Positions 53,106 through 60,603 of a stretch of 64,000 nucleotides of DNA are shown one piece after another. Source of the stretch: Candidatus Saccharicenans sp. (GTDB lineage Bacteria; Acidobacteriota; Aminicenantia; Aminicenantales; Saccharicenantaceae); contig JASEIU010000005.1 of assembly GCA_030017715.1 (NCBI GenBank), positions 176,769 through 240,768 on the forward strand, written 5' to 3'. The notes beneath the pieces were generated by a model, which was given only the letters and a program-made list of their open reading frames with translations, searched no databases and had not been told where the DNA came from. The translations under genes and the position numbers were made by a program. Positions within the stretch are counted from its first letter, which is position 1. Every line of letters begins with the position of its first letter.

Positions 53106-53134
53106 ATTTTAGACCAGTGCCCTGGTTAAGACAA
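53106..53134 (-). promoter_or_regulatory. def-fmt promoter abutting the start codon
   Basis: On the minus strand TTGTCT (53134-53129), 17 bp and TAAAAT (53111-53106). Six bases separate the -10 from the def ATG, predicting a leaderless mRNA. Confidence 0.6.
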
Positions 53135-53156
53135 CTGCCAGCCGGCTTTTTAATTT

Positions 53157-55181
53157 TCAGATAACGGCCGACGGCGGCGGGGGCTCGTCCGGGGCACCGG
53201 CATTCTTGAGCGGCACGGCTATCAGGTAAAATCCTATCAGAACCAGGACGGCCAGCCCGCCCAGGTAAGTCGGGTTCTTAAAAATGACCGGTATGTCTCG
53301 GCTGATCATATTCTGCAGGAAGAAAAATTTCCAGGCGGCCCTGATCAGACCGGTTAAGGCCTCTCCGGCAATCAGGCCGGCGGCCAGCAGTATGCCGACA
53401 TTTTCCACCCTGGCCTTCTGGGCCGGGTTTAACTGACGTCTGGTTATCATCCGGTCCAGAATTCCCTTGATCATGCCGCCCACGAAAATGGCAAAGGTCG
53501 TTTCCAGCGGAAGATACATGCCCACAGCCACCAGCATGGGGGAGCGAACCTGAACCAGGATCAGAGCAAAACCCATCAGCATGCCGACAATAACCAACGG
53601 CCAGGCCATCTCGCCTCCGACTATTCCCTGAGAAATGGCGGCCATTAACCCGGCCTGAGGGGCGGGCAGGTCTTTGCTGCCGAAGGTAAAGGCTCCGTGC
53701 AGGATCATCAGCGGAAAATAAAGGAGCAGGGAGGCCAGCAGGACTCCGAAAATGTCGCCCACCTGCATTTTCCAGGGGGTGCCTCCGAGAATATGGCCGA
53801 CTTTCAGGTCCTGAAGCATTTCTCCGGCCACGGCCGAAGAAACGCAAACCACTGAAGCCACTCCGAGCACAGCCACCACCCCGCTGGTGCCCCTGGCTCC
53901 GATCAGGACCATCAGCAACCCGGCGATGATCAGGGTGGAGAGAGTCAGGCCCGATATGGGATTATTGGAGGAACCTATGGTTCCGACCAGATTACCGGAA
54001 ACGGCTGCAAAGAAAAATCCGGCCAGGGCCATGACCACCGCGGCCAGAATAGCCGGCGGATAGCTGCCGGCGAATATTCTGTAGACAAAAACCATCAGAA
54101 TCACTGTTAGTGCCATCAGCAACAGAACCAGCCGGCTGTTCAGGTCCTTTTCGATCCTGGAAGTTATTTCGGTCTTTTCGGCGGCTTTCTTGACATCGCT
54201 TATCGACCGCTTGATTCCGGCCCCCAGATTTTTTCTCATGCGGAAAAGAGTATAGCCGGCGCCGACCAGCATTCCGCCGACGGCAATCGGCCTGATGATG
54301 AATTTCCAGACGTTGGTCACCAGCTCCGGCCAGGCTACGTCCGACATGGCCACCCCGGGTCCGTAAAATTGAGTTACCAGATGAGGCCCGAGGAAGTACA
54401 TCAGAAGGGGGGCAAACAGACCCCAGGCCAGAACTCCGCCGGCAAAGTTTAGCGAGGCCAGCCTTGGCCCGATAATGTAGCCGACCCCGATATAAGCCGG
54501 GAAAATACCCGGTCCGGAAACGCTGACCAGGCCACCGGTGCTGATGGTTTCAGCTTCCTTGGTGGCTCCCAGGCGAACAAAGCTGGAGCCGATTTTTCCC
54601 AGTTTAATTATGAATTCCTTGGAGGCCGCAAAAAGCTGAACCACGCCCAGGGCGTAAAGGAGGGCCCCGACGCCCATCGCCTGGAAAAGGAATCTGGCTC
54701 CGGCGCTGCCTTTCTGGCCGGCCTTGTGGATTTCGGCGGCGGCCACCGATTCAGGAAAGGGCAGTTCCGGGTCGGTGACCATAATCCTTCTGAGAAAAGT
54801 GACGAAAAGAATGCCCAGCAGACCACCGACAAACATCAGGGCAGTGGATTTGATGTAGGCATCAACGGTGTTGAATTTTAACCAGGCACCGGTTATCAGA
54901 AAGGCCGGGATGGTGAAGATGGCTCCGGCGGCCACCGATTCACCGATCGACCCGACAGTCCTGGCTATATTTTCTTCCAGGATGGAACCGCGCATGATCT
55001 TCAGCAGGGCCATTCCAATGACCGCGGCCGGGTAGGTGGCGGCTATGGTCATGCCGGCTCTCAGCCCGAGATAAGCGTTAGCTGCACCCAGAATAACCGT
55101 CATGATCAATCCCAGGATGATTGCCCGCAGAGTGAATTCTTTCATGTCTGTTTTTTCAGGAACGTAGGGCTTATAACTCAT
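53157..55181 (-). CDS. OPT-family oligopeptide transporter
   Basis: A 674-residue polytopic membrane protein with about 14-16 hydrophobic helices. The N-terminus has EFTLRAIILGLIMTVILGAANAYLGLRAG, read in two parts, and the AATYPAAVIGMALLKI block; later NLVGTIGSSNNPISGLT and VSSAVAGEMLQDLKVGHILG are typical of the oligopeptide transporter family. It takes up small peptides (or in some members metal chelates) with protons. AAGGAG precedes the ATG. It fits the extracellular M14 peptidase and suggests peptide use. It has a strong promoter divergent from mreB. Confidence 0.92.
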   Translation of the reverse strand: MSYKPYVPEKTDMKEFTLRAIILGLIMTVILGAANAYLGLRAGMTIAATYPAAVIGMALLKIMRGSILEENIARTVGSIGESVAAGAIFTIPAFLITGAWLKFNTVDAYIKSTALMFVGGLLGILFVTFLRRIMVTDPELPFPESVAAAEIHKAGQKGSAGARFLFQAMGVGALLYALGVVQLFAASKEFIIKLGKIGSSFVRLGATKEAETISTGGLVSVSGPGIFPAYIGVGYIIGPRLASLNFAGGVLAWGLFAPLLMYFLGPHLVTQFYGPGVAMSDVAWPELVTNVWKFIIRPIAVGGMLVGAGYTLFRMRKNLGAGIKRSISDVKKAAEKTEITSRIEKDLNSRLVLLLMALTVILMVFVYRIFAGSYPPAILAAVVMALAGFFFAAVSGNLVGTIGSSNNPISGLTLSTLIIAGLLMVLIGARGTSGVVAVLGVASVVCVSSAVAGEMLQDLKVGHILGGTPWKMQVGDIFGVLLASLLLYFPLMILHGAFTFGSKDLPAPQAGLMAAISQGIVGGEMAWPLVIVGMLMGFALILVQVRSPMLVAVGMYLPLETTFAIFVGGMIKGILDRMITRRQLNPAQKARVENVGILLAAGLIAGEALTGLIRAAWKFFFLQNMISRDIPVIFKNPTYLGGLAVLVLIGFYLIAVPLKNAGAPDEPPPPSAVI

Positions 55182-55208
55182 CTGGTTCTCCTTTCCGTTT
55201 TTTCTTAA

Positions 55209-55238
55209 TGTATATTAAAAAACCCGAGGCCAAGTCAA
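55209..55238 (-). promoter_or_regulatory. Promoter of the OPT gene
   Basis: On the minus strand TTGACT (55238-55233), 18 bp and TATACA (55214-55209), 28 bp before the ATG at 55181. Confidence 0.5.
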
Positions 55239-55271
55239 GACAATTTTTGGCCTTAACCGGCAATTTACCAT

Positions 55272-55300
55272 TTGCCAGAGGGGGTTTTTTATGTTAAATA
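55272..55300 (+). promoter_or_regulatory. Promoter of the mreB cluster
   Basis: TTGCCA (55272-55277), 17 bp and TAAATA (55295-55300), 35 bp before the mreB ATG. Confidence 0.4.
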
Positions 55301-55334
55301 ATCATTTGAGAAACCGAGAAAAGAAAGGACCGCT

Positions 55335-56366
55335 ATGAGTCTCTGGAGCTGGATGAAAGACCGATTGTTTTGTGACCTGGCAGTAGACCTGGGAACGGCC
55401 AACACCCTGGTGTATTTGAAAGGCCGGGGAATAGTCGTCCAGGAGCCCTCGATAGTGGTAATTAACAAGCAGAACGGAAAAATCGAAGCTGTCGGCAACC
55501 GGGCCAAAGAAATGCTCGGCAAGACTCCCAACAACGTTGTGGCCATCAAACCGATGAGAGACGGTGTCATCGCCGATTTTGAAATAGCCGAAAGAATGCT
55601 CGATTATTTCATCAAGCAGGCCATGAATAACCGGGGCTTTCTGCTGCGGCCCAGAATCGTCATCGGCATCCCCACCGGGATCACCCAGGTAGAAAGAAGA
55701 GCAGTCAAAGATGTGGCTCTGCGGGCCAAAGCCTCCGAAGTCTATATAGTGGAGCAGCCGATGGCCGCAGCCGTGGGGGCCGACCTGCCAATTTCCGAAC
55801 CGACCGGCAACATGATAGTGGATATCGGCGGCGGGACGACTGATATTGCGGTCATTTCTCTCAACGGGGTGGTCTTCAATCATTCCATCAGAATCGCCAG
55901 CAACGAAATGGATGAAGCCATCATCCAGTATTTGAAGAAGAAATACAACCTGCTAATTGGAGAAAAGATGGCCGAACAGGTTAAAATGCAGCTCGGTTCC
56001 GCTTATCCCCTGGACCAGTCTCTGACCATGGAAATTAAGGGTCGGGACCTGAGGGAAGGCATCCCCAGGACTATCGTGGTGGACGATCAGGAAATCCGCG
56101 AAGCCATCGAAGAGGTGGTTACCGCCATTATCAACGCCGTCCGGATCGCTCTGGAAAGAACACCGCCCGAGCTGTCGGCCGATATCATAGACCGAGGCAT
56201 CATCCTGACCGGCGGCGGCTCGCTGTTGAAAAATCTGGACAAGAGAATCAGGGAAGAAACACAGTTGCCGGTTTTCCTGACCGAAGACCCGCTGACCTCG
56301 GTGGTCATGGGGGCCGGTCGTTTGCTCGACGACCTGGACCTGTTGAAAAAAATATCGCTGGAGTGA
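55335..56366 (+). CDS. mreB: Rod-shape actin homologue MreB
   Basis: A 343-residue actin-like ATPase that forms membrane-bound filaments guiding lateral wall synthesis. Phosphate-1 reads LAVDLGTANTLVYLKGRG; VDIGGGTTDIAVISLNG is phosphate-2 and LTGGGSLLKNLDKRI is the adenosine motif. Length is as in other MreB proteins. AAAGGA precedes the ATG. It heads mreB-mreC-mreD-mrdA-rodA, the complete core elongasome, so the cell is predicted to be rod-shaped. Confidence 0.97.
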   Translation: MSLWSWMKDRLFCDLAVDLGTANTLVYLKGRGIVVQEPSIVVINKQNGKIEAVGNRAKEMLGKTPNNVVAIKPMRDGVIADFEIAERMLDYFIKQAMNNRGFLLRPRIVIGIPTGITQVERRAVKDVALRAKASEVYIVEQPMAAAVGADLPISEPTGNMIVDIGGGTTDIAVISLNGVVFNHSIRIASNEMDEAIIQYLKKKYNLLIGEKMAEQVKMQLGSAYPLDQSLTMEIKGRDLREGIPRTIVVDDQEIREAIEEVVTAIINAVRIALERTPPELSADIIDRGIILTGGGSLLKNLDKRIREETQLPVFLTEDPLTSVVMGAGRLLDDLDLLKKISLE

Positions 56367-56385
56367 CGGACAGCACCGGGATTTG

Positions 56386-57222
56386 ATGTCTGCAACCCGC
56401 CTTGTCAAGAACAAATTCCTGATTGCCGGGGTGCTGGTCTTTTTTCACCTGCTGTTAATTTCCTATCAGGTTCCGCCGGGCAGCGAGACCACGCTGCTGG
56501 AAAAAATTTTGTTCAGTCTGTTGGTCCCGGTTCAAAAGGCCGTTGTTGGTTCGGGGCGGTTCCTGGCCGGAACATGGAATAATATAAAAGACCTGGCCAG
56601 GGTCAGCAGGGAGAATCAGGAACTGGAAAAGGAAATATTTTTTCTGCGCCAGGAAAATCGACTGCTTCAGGAAAAGCTGCGGCTGGCCCTCAAGCAAGCC
56701 GACCTGGAAGCGAATCTGAAGCTGGTTGGGGAAACCGTAGTCCCGGCCAGAGTTATCGGTTTCGATACCTCCAACTTTTATCGTTCTTTGATAATAAACA
56801 GGGGTAGTGCCGACGGTCTGGCCAAGAATCTTCCGGTCTGCGACAGGTTCGGGAATTTAATAGGAAGGACGGCCGAACCGGTCGGAGTACGTGAGGCCAG
56901 GGTGCTGTTAATAACTTCTGAGGACAGCGGGGTGGCAGTGATTTCGGTCGGAGACCGGATGCCAGGCATTCTGTCCGGAGACGGAAAGGGAAGGTGTCTG
57001 GTGAAATACGTGATGTCCAGTTCGCCCGCCGGGCTGGAAGGCGATGAAGTAATCACTTCTGGTTTTGACCGGGTTTTTCCGCCGGGTTTGCGGGTGGGCA
57101 AAATTCTTCAGATTTCAAGCCAAGAAGGCATATTTAAGAAAATTATCGTTAAACCTTATTTTGATATCAGGGAGCTGGAACTGGTGGCGGTGCTGAAAAA
57201 CACCGACCTGATCCTGAGGTAA
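56386..57222 (+). CDS. mreC: Rod-shape-determining protein MreC
   Basis: About 278 residues. One N-terminal transmembrane helix (LIAGVLVFFHLLLISY-like, about 10-27) is followed by a coiled coil (SRENQELEKEIFFLRQENRL, about 70-105) and two beta-barrel domains with VIGFDTSNFYRSLIINRGSADGL split across the first strand. It links MreB to periplasmic wall enzymes. The frame extends to a TTG at 56383, but the adjacent ATG at 56386 is more likely. It follows mreB by 19 bp. Confidence 0.93.
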   Translation: MSATRLVKNKFLIAGVLVFFHLLLISYQVPPGSETTLLEKILFSLLVPVQKAVVGSGRFLAGTWNNIKDLARVSRENQELEKEIFFLRQENRLLQEKLRLALKQADLEANLKLVGETVVPARVIGFDTSNFYRSLIINRGSADGLAKNLPVCDRFGNLIGRTAEPVGVREARVLLITSEDSGVAVISVGDRMPGILSGDGKGRCLVKYVMSSSPAGLEGDEVITSGFDRVFPPGLRVGKILQISSQEGIFKKIIVKPYFDIRELELVAVLKNTDLILR

Positions 57223-57225
57223 CAG

Positions 57226-57705
57226 GTGGTCAGAAAAGGATTTGTTCTGGTCCTGGGTCTTATTATGGCCGTCGGTTTTTATGCTCTTCTGGGATGGCTG
57301 GAACCGACCCTGTGTCTGTTGATAAACAGTTACTCGGTTCTGGTCATATTAATCGCCATTATTTACGGGGAACTGGACGGGGCGATAATGGGGACCTGCG
57401 CCGGGCTGGTTCAGGATGCTTTCTCTCACGGAGTCTTCGGCCTGGCCGGTTTGAGTCTGACCATTACCGGTTTTCTGGCCGGCTGGTTAAGCCGCAAGCT
57501 GGACATTCGCACTTTCTATAAGAGACTGGTATTTGTTTTTATCTTAAGCCTGGGACAATTGTTTATCTGGGTGTTTTTCTATTTTCTGATCTTCCGCCAA
57601 AGTCTGCTCTACAGTCAGCCGACCCTGTATCTTCAACCGGCAGTCACGGCTCTGATTGCGGCTGCTATTCTTAATCTTTTCAGGAAGGTAAATCCGACAG
57701 TATAA
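57226..57705 (+). CDS. mreD: Rod-shape-determining protein MreD
   Basis: A 159-residue membrane protein with about five hydrophobic helices, the size and topology of MreD. Weak primary conservation is usual; PTLCLLINSYSVLVILIAIIYGE split into two helices and GALAGLVQDAFS-like CAGLVQDAFSHGVFGLAG match the family. The start codon is GTG 3 bp after the mreC stop, with GAGG overlapping the end of mreC. Its place between mreC and mrdA supports the call. Confidence 0.88.
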   Translation: MVRKGFVLVLGLIMAVGFYALLGWLEPTLCLLINSYSVLVILIAIIYGELDGAIMGTCAGLVQDAFSHGVFGLAGLSLTITGFLAGWLSRKLDIRTFYKRLVFVFILSLGQLFIWVFFYFLIFRQSLLYSQPTLYLQPAVTALIAAAILNLFRKVNPTV

Positions 57706-57714
57706 GCATCCGCC

Positions 57715-59520
57715 ATGGCCAGAATATATGAGGATTTGACGGTAGTCATCAGAAGGTCGAAGGTCGCTCTCTTCGTTCTGACGGCCCTGATAATTCTGGT
57801 GCTGGTCTTCTACTGGAAAATTCAGGTTCTTGACCATCAAAAATACTGGAAAATGGCCGAAGCCAACCGTCTGAGAGAATTACCGCTGACTGCGCCCCGG
57901 GGACTTATTTTTGACAGGCAGAAGGTAATTCTGGCCGATAACATGCCCAGTTTCAAAGTCTCGCTGGTGCGGGAAGCGGTGAACAATATCGAAGATACCA
58001 TCGACAACCTGGCTCTCCTGCTTCATCTCAACCGGGAAGAGCTGAAGAAAAGAATCGACCGCTACCGATTCATGCCGGCCCATGAACCGATCATCATCAT
58101 GGACAATCTCAAGCTGGAGGATATTTCTCTGATCGAAGCCAGGAAAGACGACTTCCCGGAAATTAAGCTGGAAGTGGAGCCCAGGAGATATTATCCATTT
58201 GGGCCGACCGGGGCTCATCTGCTGGGTTACCTGCAGGAAGTTTCGGTCGATGAAATCAGGACCCAGCCCGAGAAACGCTGGCGGGGCGGCGAAATGATCG
58301 GCAAGTCCGGTCTGGAAAAGCAGTACAACGATAATCTGACCGGAAGAGAAGGGAAGATTCTGGAAATGGTGGACAGTCTGGGGAGACCCCGGGCCGAGAT
58401 CAGCCGGACTGAGCCTCAGCCGGGCCGCAACCTCGAGCTGACGATAGATTTTGACCTTCAGAAGAGAGCCGAAGAATTGCTGCAGGGCAGGGAAGGAGCA
58501 ATTGTGGCCATTGACCCCCGGAGCGGAGAATGCCTGGTCTGGGCCAGTTCACCTTCTTATGACCCCAACCGGTTCATAAGCCGGTTTTCTGCCGATGAGT
58601 GGCTGGCTCTGGTCAACGACCCCGGCAAGCCGCTGGAGAACCGGGTCATCCGCGGCCTTTACTCTCCGGGTTCTACCTTCAAGCTGGTCATGGCCCTGGC
58701 GGCTCTGCACGAAGGAATTATCACCGAAAATTCAACTTTCTTCTGCAGCGGAACCATAGAGCTATACAATAAGGAATTCAATTGCTGGTTCAAACCGGGA
58801 CACGGCAGCCTGAATCTGCCGGAGGCTATCAGGAATTCCTGCAATATCTATTTTTATCAGCTTGGACGCAGATTACCCATTGATACCATTGCCAGATATG
58901 CCCGCTTAATGGGCCTGGGACAGAAGACGGGAATTGACCTGCCGGGCGAAAAGGAAGGGCTGGTGCCGAGCACCGACTGGAAGAAAAAATTCCTGAGGCA
59001 GGCCTGGTTTCCGGGAGAGACCATTTCTGTGGCTATAGGGCAGGGACCGCTGCTGGTAACTCCGTTGCAATTAGCCAGCCTGACAGCCCTGGTGGCTAAT
59101 CGGGGAGTGCGAGTCCGGCCTCACCTGGTCAAAGAGCAGGAGAAATCCGACGGCCGGGAGAGAGTCGGTTTGCCTGAAGCTGCCATGGAGGTAGTCATAG
59201 AAGGCATGTGGCGCTCAGTTAACAGACAGGGAACCGGCCAGGGAGCCTATCAACCGGGGTTTGAGGTCTGCGGGAAAACCGGTTCCACCCAACTTATCAG
59301 CCGGGAATCGGCCGAGCGCCTGATTCAAAGAGGTCTGGAAGTTAGAAAGACTCACTCCTGGTTCACCGGGTTTGCTCCTCGCGACAACCCGGAGATTGTG
59401 GTCACGGTGCTGGTAGAATTTGGCGGCCTGGGCGGGCAGACAGCTGCTCCCATTGCCGGCCAGATATTTAAGGCCTATCGAGAAAAATATGTTAGACAGG
59501 CGAATCTTCAGGAAAATTGA
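57715..59520 (+). CDS. mrdA: Penicillin-binding protein 2 (elongation transpeptidase)
   Basis: A 601-residue class B penicillin-binding protein. One N-terminal transmembrane helix (about 20-40) is followed by the dimerisation/pedestal domain (APRGLIFDRQ, near 60) and a transpeptidase domain with SxxK as SPGSTFK (Ser320, Lys323), SxN as RNSCNIYFY, and KTG as CGKTGST (near 520). It cross-links peptidoglycan during elongation with RodA. No ribosome-binding site is obvious, so translation is probably coupled to mreD, which ends 10 bp upstream. rodA starts inside its 3' end. Confidence 0.96.
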   Translation: MARIYEDLTVVIRRSKVALFVLTALIILVLVFYWKIQVLDHQKYWKMAEANRLRELPLTAPRGLIFDRQKVILADNMPSFKVSLVREAVNNIEDTIDNLALLLHLNREELKKRIDRYRFMPAHEPIIIMDNLKLEDISLIEARKDDFPEIKLEVEPRRYYPFGPTGAHLLGYLQEVSVDEIRTQPEKRWRGGEMIGKSGLEKQYNDNLTGREGKILEMVDSLGRPRAEISRTEPQPGRNLELTIDFDLQKRAEELLQGREGAIVAIDPRSGECLVWASSPSYDPNRFISRFSADEWLALVNDPGKPLENRVIRGLYSPGSTFKLVMALAALHEGIITENSTFFCSGTIELYNKEFNCWFKPGHGSLNLPEAIRNSCNIYFYQLGRRLPIDTIARYARLMGLGQKTGIDLPGEKEGLVPSTDWKKKFLRQAWFPGETISVAIGQGPLLVTPLQLASLTALVANRGVRVRPHLVKEQEKSDGRERVGLPEAAMEVVIEGMWRSVNRQGTGQGAYQPGFEVCGKTGSTQLISRESAERLIQRGLEVRKTHSWFTGFAPRDNPEIVVTVLVEFGGLGGQTAAPIAGQIFKAYREKYVRQANLQEN

Positions 59521-60580
59521 CTCGGTTACGATTCTGCTGATGGTGGTCATTTCCGTCGTCGGCATAGTATTCGTTTATAGCGCCATTTATTTTCAGGCAT
59601 CCCAGTTCGTCTGGCGCCAGGCTATCTGGCTGATAGTCAGCTTGCTGGCGCTGCTGGTGGCCGTCATGATAGATTATAAATTTCTGATTTCCATCTCCGT
59701 TCCGCTCTATATTCTGATGAATATTGTCCTCCTGGGGCTGCTGTTTTTCGGAAAATTGGTGGCCAACACCAGGAGCTGGATCGTTCTGGGCCCCTTTCAG
59801 GCTCAGCCTTCCGAGGTGACCAAGATTGCCGTCATTCTGGTTCTGGCCAGGATATTTTCCGAATACCGGGAAGACCGTCTGTCCTTTAACGGTTTTGTGA
59901 TCAGTTCGGCCCTGGTCGGCCTGCCCGCTACCCTCACCGCCCTGCAGCCCGACCTGGGAACGGCTCTGACCTATCTGCCGATACTCATCGGAGTCTATAT
60001 TCTGGCCGGGATGAAGAAAAAATATCTGGCCATAATATTAGCGGCTGTTCTGGTAACCGGGTTTGTCGGCTGGAACTATGCTCTGAAGGATTATCAGAAG
60101 AAGCGAATTGAAACTCTGCTCACCCCCAACCAGGATCCCCGGGGGTCCGGCTATCAACTTCGTCAGTCTAAAATTGCCATCGGTTCCGGCGGGCTGACCG
60201 GCAAGGGCTATCACAAGGGAACCCAGAGCCAGCTGAGGTTTCTGCCGGCCCGCCATACTGATTTCATCATGGCGGTTATCGCCGAAGAACTTGGCTTTCT
60301 GGGACTGCTGGCGGTGTTTGTCTTGTATTTCCTTTTGATCTACCGGTTGTTCTCAGCAGTCTGGGTGTCAGCTGACCGGGCCGGGATTTATCTGGCCTTT
60401 CTGGTAACTATGATGATCGGTTGCCAGTTCCTGATAAATGTTATGATGCTGGTCGGACTGTTTCCGATCACCGGTATACCAATACCATTCCTGAGTTACG
60501 GCGGTTCATCCCTTCTGACCAATTTTCTGGCCGCCAGCCTGGTAATAAATGTCAGGATGAGGCGGTTCCGGTATATCTGA
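59489..60580 (+). CDS. rodA: SEDS glycosyltransferase RodA
   Basis: A SEDS-family peptidoglycan polymerase of about 363 residues with about ten hydrophobic helices. Landmarks are VFVYSAIYFQASQFVWRQ, ANTRSWIVLGPFQAQPSEVTKI split around RSWI, LQPDLGTALTYLPI, FLPARHTDFIMAVIAEELGFLG split around the Asp, and the C-terminal GIPIPFLSYGGSSLLTNF. The ATG at 59489 gives the normal N-terminus (MLDRRIFRKIDS) and overlaps mrdA by 32 bp; the frame is open further upstream to 59420 but that part is only the other frame of mrdA. Confidence 0.95.
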   Translation: MLDRRIFRKIDSVTILLMVVISVVGIVFVYSAIYFQASQFVWRQAIWLIVSLLALLVAVMIDYKFLISISVPLYILMNIVLLGLLFFGKLVANTRSWIVLGPFQAQPSEVTKIAVILVLARIFSEYREDRLSFNGFVISSALVGLPATLTALQPDLGTALTYLPILIGVYILAGMKKKYLAIILAAVLVTGFVGWNYALKDYQKKRIETLLTPNQDPRGSGYQLRQSKIAIGSGGLTGKGYHKGTQSQLRFLPARHTDFIMAVIAEELGFLGLLAVFVLYFLLIYRLFSAVWVSADRAGIYLAFLVTMMIGCQFLINVMMLVGLFPITGIPIPFLSYGGSSLLTNFLAASLVINVRMRRFRYI

Positions 60581-60603
60581 TTTTATTTTTATGAAAGCTT
60601 ATT

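Noticed and set aside
53140..53156. GCCGGC followed by TTTTT between def and the OPT gene as a terminator
   Set aside because: The T tract lies on the plus strand, while both flanking genes are on the minus strand, and the stem is short.
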